Shown: positions 30,861 to 37,697 of the stretch, in pieces | How the letters are laid out: each line of letters opens with the position of its first letter | Numbering within the stretch: position 1 is the stretch's first letter | Assembly (NCBI GenBank): GCA_946410305.1 | Contig: CAMJZV010000026.1 | Location: 1-37,697 of the forward strand | Source of the DNA: an uncultured Prevotellaceae bacterium | GTDB lineage: Bacteria > Bacteroidota > Bacteroidia > Bacteroidales > Bacteroidaceae | Reading direction: 5' to 3' | Length of the DNA: 37,697 bases | Program-made: the position numbers and the translations under genes | Notes under the pieces: model-generated | Databases searched by the model: none | What the model was told of the DNA's origin: nothing | The model's input: the letters and a program-made list of their open reading frames with translations, nothing else

Positions 30861-30890
30861 TTGTCTGTTGGTCGGAATGTACTACCTTTG
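30861..30890 (+). promoter_or_regulatory. promoter of the HU-wHTH gene
   Basis: TTG (30861-30863), 19 nt, then TACCTTTG (30883-30890), 43 bases before the ATG. Confidence 0.65.
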
Positions 30891-30933
30891 CAGCCAGTAA
30901 CAACAATATAAACACCTCAAAAAGACCATCACA

Positions 30934-31590
30934 ATGAAGAAAGTCAATCCTATTCTCTACGACGTATATGCCACTCCCAATCCAGACAAGGAAGGAGAGC
31001 AGCTATACCACCCTCGCATATTCAAACACGGGAACCATATGAATGACGATGAGCTGAAAGAGTATCTTCAGCGTAACACGCGCGTCAACTCGTCACAGTT
31101 CGTTGGCATGATAGAAGCGCTGGTGGAAGAAATACCCCAGCAGCTACTGCTCAACAAGTATGTGCACATCCGCGGCATGGGTACGTTCTATCTGAAAATA
31201 GGTATTCGCCCGCGTAAAGATAAGGATGGTCAGCGATACATACCCAAATTTACCGACCCAAAGAGCATTACGTCAAACGACATGCGGGTGGAGGGCATCG
31301 GATTCCGCGCTGATCCCAAATGGAACCGTGTGGTCATGGGTACCAATCAAAAATTCGAACGCCTAGAGCAGCGTCATCAGGCAAATATCAGCAAAAGCCA
31401 GCTGCTGCTATATCTTGACGACAAGATGACAGAACAGGGATTCGTGACCGTGCGCGACTTGATATACGATATGCAAACCACCAAATACCATGCCCGCAAA
31501 CTCCTTGAGGAATTGTCCACCGGCAACCAACCCAAACTATATCGTGTCAAGGCTGGCCACACCTTCCTCTATAAACGTTATGGCAAATAG
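30934..31590 (+). CDS. HU-family DNA-binding protein fused to a winged HTH (HU-HIG type)
   Basis: The first 130 residues match the Bacteroidetes HU-like fold: NPILYDVYATPNP, the helical region SSQFVGMIEALVEEIPQQLL, and the beta-arm region YVHIRGMGTFYLKIGIRPR. A C-terminal extension (about 150-218, SKSQLLLYLDDKMTEQGFVT, then VRDLIYDMQTTKYHARKLLEEL) looks like a winged helix-turn-helix, as in the HU-HIG group. It probably bends or bridges DNA and may bind the repeats just upstream. It is transcribed away from the VapE-like gene and ends 4 bases before the right 66-nt repeat. A DNA-binding role is well supported; the target is inference. Confidence 0.82.
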   Translation: MKKVNPILYDVYATPNPDKEGEQLYHPRIFKHGNHMNDDELKEYLQRNTRVNSSQFVGMIEALVEEIPQQLLLNKYVHIRGMGTFYLKIGIRPRKDKDGQRYIPKFTDPKSITSNDMRVEGIGFRADPKWNRVVMGTNQKFERLEQRHQANISKSQLLLYLDDKMTEQGFVTVRDLIYDMQTTKYHARKLLEELSTGNQPKLYRVKAGHTFLYKRYGK

Positions 31591-31594
31591 CGAT

Positions 31595-31660
31595 AAAAAT
31601 AGGGTTCACGCCTAACGCTCAGCTGTACAGAGCGTTAGGCGTGAATGTGAAGGTGTTTTT
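31595..31660. repeat. 66-nt terminal inverted repeat, right copy
   Basis: A perfect 16-bp hairpin, TTCACGCCTAACGCTC (31605-31620) with GAGCGTTAGGCGTGAA (31630-31645), extended on both sides by sequence shared with the left copy (AAAAATAGGG before, TGTGAAGG and T5 after). Confidence 0.85.
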
Positions 31661-31695
31661 CTGGTAAAAACCTCTTAGAGAGCATTCCCTTTCTT

Positions 31696-33006
31696 TTAGA
31701 TCTCCAGCAATAGCGTCTTGCCGATAGCCTCTATATGCTGAGGTCTTACGCCGCAGTCTTTTGCGGTGTTGCTCCATGATGCGACGGATGAACGCACCTC
31801 TTCAATGAGGTGGTTGGCGTCGCGTATGCCGATGTTTGCTGCTACGGCCAACAGATCCTCTCGCGTGAAGTTCTCGGTTTTGCTGTTCAGTGACAGCTGA
31901 TGACGGCTGGTCCATCGCCCGACAGGGTTGTAAGAGAAGCATAGGTCGTAGGCAGGTGCAAACGACCAGTGTCCCGTCTTGTCCATCAAGAATGAGAAGT
32001 TCTTGGTGTGGTCATCGTGATTACGCGCTATGACGTTGAATACCATCCGACGATACAGCTGTTCGAAGTCTTTGTAGTTCAGCCCTAATCGGCGTAACAC
32101 GCCAAACAGCTCTTCGTAGGAATGACGCACGTCTCTGTCCATGTGGGCGATGCCTGCTGCTGTCTGCATGTGGATTTTCTCTCCTGTCGCCGTGCGGTCG
32201 AAGCGTCGCGTCATGAAATGGTGACAATCTCCTTCTGACAACAGACGACACTCCGACATTTTGATGCCGCAAGCTGTTGCCATCTTGTAATAGGCGTATT
32301 CTATGTTTCCGATGCCTTGTGGATTGTCTGTTATTTCCTGATGTTCGCTATAGGTTCCACCATCGAACTTCAACAACCAATAGGAGTAGCCGTCAGGCGC
32401 AGGAACTTGTCCAGAGCGCACCTCTCCTGTCTCTTCGTTATAGGCAATAATGGCCTTTGGCTTTGCACCGCCAGCCGAAGTTCCTACTTTCAGAATGTCG
32501 AGAATAGACTTGTCGTTTTGTCGGATCAGCTCTTGGAATCTACTCCGTTCCTTATAGATAGAGTCTGAGAGCGCCATCAGTTCACGGATATAGATTTCGG
32601 TCGATTCGTTTACTCCTTCAACGTGGGCAGCAGGAACAAATTCTAATGCCCCCATGGCACGTTTGCCGACGTAGCACAGTCGGTCGAGCGGGGTAATCAT
32701 CTCCTCTGTCTTGCCTTGTTGGGCAAACCATTCTGTGATAAGTTGACTACCGAACTTGTCGGGCAGTGCGTCAGCAATCAAGCCAGGAAGACCGCTGAAA
32801 CACTTTGTCCTGGCATGGGTGGGGAATGAAATGGCGCCACGCGTTCTGTTCAAAGGCATCGTTAAAGGTGCCACGTCCAATCCTGACCTGCGAAAACGGT
32901 CATCAAACTGGAAATCAGCATAGCCTCTTACGTTGTCCCACGACATGGCACCCACCAGGTTGTCCCACAGATATATTTGTATAACAGGAATCTCCTCCAT
33001 TATCAT
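31696..33006 (-). CDS. hipA: HipA-family serine/threonine kinase toxin
   Basis: In E. coli HipA phosphorylates glutamyl-tRNA synthetase and induces persistence. Here the N-terminal couple_hipA-like region (8-125) with SGLPGLIADALPDKFG is followed by the kinase core: the glycine-rich loop VGTSAGGAKPKA (174-185, with Ser177 at the regulatory position), the catalytic loop IARNHDDHTKNFSF (Asp331) and the metal motif FAPAYDLCFSYN (Asp354). All key residues look intact and length (436 aa) is normal. Its ATG overlaps the stop of the antitoxin gene (ATGA), so the two are translationally coupled. It is a neighbour of the VapE/HU module but outside its repeats. Confidence 0.9.
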   Translation of the reverse strand: MIMEEIPVIQIYLWDNLVGAMSWDNVRGYADFQFDDRFRRSGLDVAPLTMPLNRTRGAISFPTHARTKCFSGLPGLIADALPDKFGSQLITEWFAQQGKTEEMITPLDRLCYVGKRAMGALEFVPAAHVEGVNESTEIYIRELMALSDSIYKERSRFQELIRQNDKSILDILKVGTSAGGAKPKAIIAYNEETGEVRSGQVPAPDGYSYWLLKFDGGTYSEHQEITDNPQGIGNIEYAYYKMATACGIKMSECRLLSEGDCHHFMTRRFDRTATGEKIHMQTAAGIAHMDRDVRHSYEELFGVLRRLGLNYKDFEQLYRRMVFNVIARNHDDHTKNFSFLMDKTGHWSFAPAYDLCFSYNPVGRWTSRHQLSLNSKTENFTREDLLAVAANIGIRDANHLIEEVRSSVASWSNTAKDCGVRPQHIEAIGKTLLLEI

Positions 33007-33317
33007 TCCTTTTTAGTTCTTACTCGTTTTACTTGTTTTCCCTGCATTCTCAATAGTTCCATTGGTGAGGGTTTATGCTCTGGCACTAGCATGTCGAGGT
33101 TTTCTAACAGCCCGAGCGTTCTCATGACGCTGATGAGTAGCGAGAGCGAAACAGTTTGCCCACTTTCAATCTTGGCAATTGTGCTTACGCCAACACCCGA
33201 TTCTGTAGCCAACTCCTGTTGCTTCATCTCTCTGGAAATACGATAGGCTTTCAGCCTTGTACCGAGTTTCTTGAGTATGGCGGTATCACTGAGTTCTGTC
33301 CACATATTGTTGTACAT
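33003..33317 (-). CDS. hipB: HipB-like XRE-family antitoxin
   Basis: Antitoxin and autorepressor partner of HipA. The helix-turn-helix is clear: LGTRLKAYRISREMKQQELA, then TESGVGVSTIAKIESGQTVS and LSLLISVMRTLGLL. The basic tail (KQVKRVRTKKE) overlaps the start of hipA. The frame extends to 33362, but that start would lie inside the promoter -33 box, so MYNNMW at 33317 is used (104 residues); the ATG at 33305 is also possible. Repeats in the promoter (GCAAAGATA twice, 27 bp apart) may be its operators. Confidence 0.85.
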   Translation of the reverse strand: MYNNMWTELSDTAILKKLGTRLKAYRISREMKQQELATESGVGVSTIAKIESGQTVSLSLLISVMRTLGLLENLDMLVPEHKPSPMELLRMQGKQVKRVRTKKE

Positions 33318-33332
33318 TCTTTGTTTTGACTG

Positions 33333-33363
33333 CAAAGATACAAATAAAATGCGTAAATGCAAA
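33333..33363 (-). promoter_or_regulatory. hipBA promoter with repeated elements
   Basis: TTTG (33360-33363), 19 nt, then TATCTTTG (33333-33340) on the minus strand. On the plus strand GCAAAGATA occurs at 33332 and again at 33359, and AAATGCG follows each, so promoter elements and a possible HipB site are duplicated. Confidence 0.65.
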
Positions 33364-33390
33364 GATAAAATGCGATTATTTTATATAAAT

Positions 33391-33441
33391 ATTGCATTTG
33401 CAACGATTAAACCGCCGCAAATGCAATAATCTTTTTTTTTT
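33391..33441. promoter_or_regulatory. 11-bp perfect inverted repeat plus T10 upstream of hipBA
   Basis: ATTGCATTTGC (33391-33401) and GCAAATGCAAT (33417-33427), a 15-nt loop, then ten T on the plus strand (33432-33441). It has the form of a rightward terminator, but no rightward transcript leads into it. It may instead be a HipB operator, since TTTGCATTT-like sequence also lies in the promoter. Confidence 0.5.
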
Positions 33442-33450
33442 CCAGTCCTG

Positions 33451-36400
33451 TTATTCTTCGCTCTTCTCCGCGTGTTCGTTCATGTATTCGCGCGGCGACA
33501 TGCCGTACATCTTCTTGAAGACGGTGGAGAAGGAGGCGGCATTGCTGAAGCCGCAGGCATACATCACTTCCGAGACGTTCATGTCGGCAGAGGCGAGTAG
33601 GGAGGCGGCCTTTTTCATGCGGATGTTGCGGATGAAGTCGTGGGGCGTCTGACCTGTCAGCTCTTTCATCTTACGATGTAGGTGTACACGGCTGATGCCT
33701 ACCTCGTCGGCAATCTTGTCAACGTTGAGGTCGGCATTGTTCAGGTTGTGGTTGATGGCTTGCATGACGCGTTCCAGCAGCTTCTCGTCGGGTGACTTCA
33801 CCTTGATGTCGTCCACCAGTTCCTCCAATTGGTCGTTGCGGCCGAACTTCAGCTGTAGCGTATGGTGTGAGTGGATGAGGTTGTCGATGGTGCGACGTAG
33901 AATGTCCATATTGAAAGGCTTCACGATATAGGCGTCGGCACCCATCTCCAGGCCCTCCAGCTGGTCTTCCTCGCGGCTCTTAGCGGTCAGCAGGACAACG
34001 GGAATATGGCTGGTGGCGTTGTTTGTCTTGATCTTTGAGCAGAGCGTGGTACCGTCCATTTCCGGCATCATAATGTCGGAGATAACCAGGTCGGGCATCT
34101 GCTTCAGTACGGCAGCCAGACCCTTCTTGCCGTTCTCGCATCCCGTGATGTCGTAGTTTTCGGATAGGGCCTCTGTGAGGTAGTCGCGAATCTCGCTATC
34201 GTCCTCAACGATAACGACTTTCTGGCGCTTGCCAATCTTGGGCAGGTCGGCGCTGGCGACAACCTCTTCTCCCTGTTGCTGCTCTTCTTCTGCCGCATCG
34301 ATGATACTCTCGGTAACAGCTTCTTCCTCGGCCTCGTCGATCACCATCTCCTCTGGTGTCAGATGCTCGTTGCCCAGCGGTATGGTCACGATGAACTCAC
34401 AGCCAGGTCCGGCGGCATTGTTGTGTGCCTCGATGGTGCCGTGGTGCAGCTCTACCAGCGAGCGTGTCAAGTCCAGTCCGATACCCGTTCCGATGTTGCG
34501 GTCGTTGGCGCTCGACGGTGACTGATAGAAGCGTTCGAAGATGCGTTCCAACTTGTCTTCTGGTATCTTTTCACCATTGTCGAAGATGCTGATGGTGGCT
34601 TCTTTCTCGTTGGCAATCAGTCGAATACGTATCTCACCGCCAGTTGGCGTGAACTTAAAGGCATTCGACAGGATGTTGATGATAATCTTGTCGAAGTTGC
34701 CTCGGTCTATCCATGCCATGATGCGCTCTTCGTCGCAGTCGAAATGGAACAGGACGTTCTTGTTCTTTGCCTGCTGGGCAAACAGCGTATAGATGTCGTT
34801 GATAAAGCTCACCAGGTTCGTCTCGCGCATGTGCATCTGCATCTGACCCTTGTCAATCTTCCTGAGGTCCATCATCTGGTTGATGAGGCCCAGGATACGC
34901 TCGGCATTGCGGCGGATGGTCTCGTAGACGCCGCGGCGATGCGGGTCGTCGTCCTGTTTGATGAGTGACTGCAGGGGAGCTACAATCAGCGTCATAGGCG
35001 TGCGGATCTCATGACTGATGTTCATGAAGAAGCGCAGCTTGGCGTCAGCCATCTCCTCCGCGTGGATGTGCTGCTGCAAGCGCAGGTTGTCCTGTTCCTT
35101 GCGGTGGCGTCGCTGGCGATATTGCAAGAAGAGCACCACCAATATTATTATATATATAAGGTACGCAAAAGACGTTCTGTACCACGGTGCGTGGATGATG
35201 ACCTCGAAACAGCGCTCTGGTGTGGGAATGCCGTTCTGCTCGGCCACCACGCAGAAGTTGTAGTTGCCCGGCTGCATGTGGCTGAAGGTAATCTCGTTGA
35301 CGCCTGGCGGCATGCGCACCCAGTCTTCCTTGTTGATGCGGTAGCAGTAGACGATATGCTCGGGGTTGTCGTAGGTCAGCGTCGACAGCTGTACGGCAAA
35401 GGTGTTGTCGCTGCTGCTGAGTACAAAGCGGTTGGAGGCGATGATGGTGGTGTCCGTTACCTGCCAGACACCCGACATGGTTCCGCGGTTGACGGGCTCG
35501 CCATTGACGGTAAAGCCTGTCAGTTTTACGTCCGCCTTCCAGGCACGTTCGCGTACGTCGGCGGGGTTGAACCACGTCACACCGCCCAGTCCGGCGAAGA
35601 CGAGGTAGCCCGTAGGTGATGCCCACGAGGCACCGTCGCTGAACTCGTTCGACTGCAGTCCGTTGTCCACGAAGAAGTTGTTGGTCTTGCCCGTCTTGGG
35701 ATTCAGACAGCATAGTCCGTGGTCGGTACCTATCCAGAGGCGTCCCGCCTTGTCTTGTTCTATCGATGCGATGCCGTTGTCAGCCAGTCCACTCTCGATG
35801 GCCAGGCGTTTCAGCTGGCGCTGCTGCAGATTGTAACAGATTAAGCCGTCGTTGGTACCGATGTACAGCACACCATCGAATTCACGGGCGATACGTGCCG
35901 CTGTACCATAGGCCAGACAGTTCTCTCCGAAGGTGCTGACCCAGTTCTCTTTCTCGATATCCAGGGCGCAGACACCCATGGTGGTGGCTACGTAGATGCG
36001 CTTGCCGTCGGGCGAGAGAGAAAGCTGAGAGAGATAATCGTTGGTGATGCTGTTGATCTTGCGGTCATCAGGCGCCTTCTTATGCTGCACGTAGGCCTTG
36101 ACGGCTCCACTCTCATGGTCTATGCGCAGCAGACCATTGCCCATGGTGGCGAGCCATATATCTCCTTTCAGGTCACAGATGACGTCGAAGATGCTGACGT
36201 CAGCGCCTTGTGGCAGTGGGAAAGGATGGTAGGTCAGCGTTTTGCGGTCAATCCATCCGCAGCCTTCCCTGAAACTGCCTATCCAGATATTACCTTTCTT
36301 GTCTTCACACGAACCCAGCACTGTGGCGGGGAAGTTCTCCTTGAAGTGCTTAACCATTTGGAAGTTCTCGTCCTGTACATATAGTCCGTCTCGGTCGGTA

Positions 36401-37470
36401 CCTGTCCAGCGCCATCCTTGATGGTCGCCTGTGACAGCGGTCATACAGGCATTACCCAACACGTTGCGAGAGCCCAACTTCGGACCCATATAGCCAAAGC
36501 CCATCGTGTGGCCAGGGTGCATATAGATGCCCTTCTGCAGTAGACCCAGCCAGACGTTGCTGTTCTGGTCCTCACAGATGGAGTAGACCTTGGCGGTGCT
36601 CAGGTCTACCTCACGGCTGTAGTAAGGATTGTCTACCAATCGCCCGTTCTGTGGGTTGTAGATGCCCACGCCCATGCCGTCATAACCTAGCATGAGGTGA
36701 CCGCGACGGTTGAAATAGAGTACGGAGATATGCTTGTTACCTGTACTTTCTATATGTATAGGTGTATCGCCCTCCAGTCGGAAGAGTCCGTGGTTGGCGG
36801 TGGCGACATACATTCTGCCGTTGTCACCCTCGCAGACATCCACCACGATGTTGCGCATGTCCTCCTCTTGGAAATAGCGGGTGACGGTTTTGCCGTCCCA
36901 GCGCCACAGTCCGTCTTTCTCTGTTACCAGCCAGAGGTGCTGGCGGCGGTCTTCTATGATGCGGTGTAAACCACTCAGGTCGGCAAACTGGTCGCCCATC
37001 TGGTAAGCCTCGCGGTGACCCTTCATCTTGAGCAGGCCGTGTCCGGAGGTGCCGATAAGCATCTCGCCGTTCTTGCGTTCCAGCAGACAGGTGATGTAGC
37101 AGGGGACGACCTTTTTATTCAAAGCGTAGGTCGTGACCGTACGGAAACGCTGGCCGTCGAAAATCTGGAGGGCACCGTACATACCGATGAAGAAGCGCCC
37201 GTTGCGGTCCTGCGTCATACAGTTGACGTAGTTGCTGGCCATACCCAGGTTTTGCCGCCCTTCTTTCTTGTAGATGCGGAACTGATAGCCGTCATATCGG
37301 TTCAGTCCATTACGGGTGGCTACCCAGATGAAACCGTCTTTATCCAGATAAATTTGTGTAGTGAAGCTACTCGACATCTGTTTGTCTGCGTCGAAGAGCT
37401 TTCCCATTTGAGCGTTAGCGCTTAGACTGCTTACAAAACATAGCAGTACCAGTAGTATTTTTCGATTCAT
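33451..37470 (-). CDS. hybrid two-component system sensor/regulator (HTCS)
   Basis: One-protein two-component system of the type that senses glycan fragments and activates polysaccharide utilization loci in Bacteroidales. Order: signal peptide (MNRKILLVLLCFVSSLSANA); two seven-bladed propellers of Reg_prop repeats (about 30-640, e.g. GFIWVATRNGLNRYDG, GRLWIGTDHGLCCLNP); a Y_Y_Y domain (about 690-760); one membrane helix (about 767-783); HisKA with ISHEIRTPM (His820); an HATPase with NAFKFTPTGG and GTGIGLDL; a receiver domain with SDIMMPEMDG (Asp1132); and a C-terminal AraC-type HTH. All catalytic residues look intact. The ATG at 37470 is chosen because the TTG start at 37500 overlaps the promoter. 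The sugar sensed cannot be told from sequence. Confidence 0.95.
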   Translation of the reverse strand: MNRKILLVLLCFVSSLSANAQMGKLFDADKQMSSSFTTQIYLDKDGFIWVATRNGLNRYDGYQFRIYKKEGRQNLGMASNYVNCMTQDRNGRFFIGMYGALQIFDGQRFRTVTTYALNKKVVPCYITCLLERKNGEMLIGTSGHGLLKMKGHREAYQMGDQFADLSGLHRIIEDRRQHLWLVTEKDGLWRWDGKTVTRYFQEEDMRNIVVDVCEGDNGRMYVATANHGLFRLEGDTPIHIESTGNKHISVLYFNRRGHLMLGYDGMGVGIYNPQNGRLVDNPYYSREVDLSTAKVYSICEDQNSNVWLGLLQKGIYMHPGHTMGFGYMGPKLGSRNVLGNACMTAVTGDHQGWRWTGTDRDGLYVQDENFQMVKHFKENFPATVLGSCEDKKGNIWIGSFREGCGWIDRKTLTYHPFPLPQGADVSIFDVICDLKGDIWLATMGNGLLRIDHESGAVKAYVQHKKAPDDRKINSITNDYLSQLSLSPDGKRIYVATTMGVCALDIEKENWVSTFGENCLAYGTAARIAREFDGVLYIGTNDGLICYNLQQRQLKRLAIESGLADNGIASIEQDKAGRLWIGTDHGLCCLNPKTGKTNNFFVDNGLQSNEFSDGASWASPTGYLVFAGLGGVTWFNPADVRERAWKADVKLTGFTVNGEPVNRGTMSGVWQVTDTTIIASNRFVLSSSDNTFAVQLSTLTYDNPEHIVYCYRINKEDWVRMPPGVNEITFSHMQPGNYNFCVVAEQNGIPTPERCFEVIIHAPWYRTSFAYLIYIIILVVLFLQYRQRRHRKEQDNLRLQQHIHAEEMADAKLRFFMNISHEIRTPMTLIVAPLQSLIKQDDDPHRRGVYETIRRNAERILGLINQMMDLRKIDKGQMQMHMRETNLVSFINDIYTLFAQQAKNKNVLFHFDCDEERIMAWIDRGNFDKIIINILSNAFKFTPTGGEIRIRLIANEKEATISIFDNGEKIPEDKLERIFERFYQSPSSANDRNIGTGIGLDLTRSLVELHHGTIEAHNNAAGPGCEFIVTIPLGNEHLTPEEMVIDEAEEEAVTESIIDAAEEEQQQGEEVVASADLPKIGKRQKVVIVEDDSEIRDYLTEALSENYDITGCENGKKGLAAVLKQMPDLVISDIMMPEMDGTTLCSKIKTNNATSHIPVVLLTAKSREEDQLEGLEMGADAYIVKPFNMDILRRTIDNLIHSHHTLQLKFGRNDQLEELVDDIKVKSPDEKLLERVMQAINHNLNNADLNVDKIADEVGISRVHLHRKMKELTGQTPHDFIRNIRMKKAASLLASADMNVSEVMYACGFSNAASFSTVFKKMYGMSPREYMNEHAEKSEE

Positions 37471-37497
37471 AGTTTGTTTCAAGTTACAAAAACCATG

Positions 37498-37529
37498 CAA
37501 AGATATTACTTTTCCGCCAATCCACCAAA
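37498..37529 (-). promoter_or_regulatory. promoter of the HTCS gene
   Basis: TTTG (37526-37529), 20 nt, then TATCTTTG (37498-37505) on the minus strand. It is a full consensus match, 27 bases before the preferred ATG. Confidence 0.75.
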
Positions 37530-37567
37530 AAAATGTTACGAAAAATAAAGTTTGGGTAATAGAAATA

Positions 37568-37599
37568 TTTGTACGTGTACGTATAATACACTACTTTTG
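37568..37599 (+). promoter_or_regulatory. outward promoter at the right edge
   Basis: TTTG (37568-37571), 20 nt, then TACTTTTG (37592-37599), facing out of the window. The spacer holds the inverted repeat TACGT-GT-ACGTA (37572-37583), possibly a regulator site. A transcript divergent from an HTCS gene is typically a SusC/SusD-type operon, but nothing of it is visible here. Confidence 0.6.
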
Positions 37600-37655
37600 C
37601 GGCGTGAAATCACAGAACATTAAAAAATAGCTTTTTTATAAGTTACTCAACTTTC

Positions 37656-37697
37656 GCAAGCCCTGCTTGCTCAGTCTCGTAAGGGGCAAGGAGCAAG
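37656..37697 (+). repeat. 42-bp dispersed repeat, copy 2 (runs off the edge)
   Basis: Identical in reverse complement to 26545-26586 over all 42 bases up to the window end. It contains the GCAAGCCCTGCTTGC palindrome and the start of a GGGGCAA/GGAGCAA heptamer array. Confidence 0.8.

Larger units (their letters stand above)
29308..31660. mobile_element. candidate mobile or domesticated module: VapE-like ATPase plus HU-wHTH between inverted repeats
   Basis: Two divergent genes with a shared control region are bracketed by 66-nt inverted repeats placed symmetrically right at both gene ends. Both gene families are typical of integrated elements in Bacteroidales. No transposase, integrase or clear target-site duplication is visible, so mobility is not demonstrated. 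The repeats may only be a duplicated terminator. Confidence 0.4.

Noticed and set aside
35011..35713. Open frames of about 200 codons on both strands within the HTCS gene
   Set aside because: They overlap a continuous 1339-codon gene with all domains in order; they are shadows caused by G/C-biased codon positions.

Overview
This window looks like a chromosomal segment from a Bacteroidales bacterium, most likely a Prevotellaceae member. Three things point there: gene content (DUF3857, DUF6089, DUF6242, HU-HIG and DUF3874 families, a hybrid two-component system, tandem FKBPs), Bacteroidetes gene order (DUF6089-uppS-bamA-ompH-ompH-ompH-murI), and repeated use of the Bacteroidetes promoter type (TTTG, about 19-21 nt, TAnnTTTG). 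No database search was possible, so the genus is an inference.

Layout. 1-6650 is accessory. It holds the end of an unidentified gene, a broken gene tail, two secreted TlpA-type thioredoxin-fold proteins and a secreted unknown that share one signal-peptide sequence, a broken thioredoxin remnant, a membrane-protein/winged-helix regulator pair with a perfect 10-bp inverted repeat in its promoter, and a Crp/Fnr regulator. 6780-9505 holds tRNA-Asn, an S41 peptidase, a possible small RNA and a sirtuin. 9626-13660 runs rightward with three FKBP prolyl isomerases (cytosolic, lipoprotein, exported), rbfA and a LolC/E-type permease. 13685-21919 runs leftward as an envelope-biogenesis cluster: DUF6242 lipoprotein, DUF6089 protein, uppS, bamA, three Skp/OmpH chaperones and murI. 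22045-28340 runs leftward with an unlisted 31-aa hydrophobic peptide gene, two DUF3857 transglutaminase-like proteins and pckA. upp (rightward) follows.

29308-31660 is a compact symmetrical module. A VapE-like AAA+ protein and an HU-wHTH protein are divergently transcribed from a control region with 22-bp-spaced direct repeats, and the pair is bracketed by 66-nt inverted repeats. A hipBA pair and a 1339-aa hybrid two-component regulator follow. A perfect outward promoter at the right edge suggests a regulated operon, perhaps a polysaccharide utilization locus, beyond the window.

The most unusual pattern is genome architecture rather than a gene. From about 9.5 kb to 28.5 kb many intergenic gaps are filled by heptanucleotide tandem arrays. 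The unit differs from gap to gap, and the 7-nt phase is kept even where the unit changes inside an array. Arrays run into coding sequence: they form the end of uppS and the first bamA ATG, the end of the third ompH and the start of murI, and the hydrophobic cores of the BamA and DUF6089 signal peptides. At bamA two arrays form a 32-bp perfect inverted repeat around the start codon. Similar heptamer repeats (STRRs) are known in cyanobacteria; I do not know of a description for this group.
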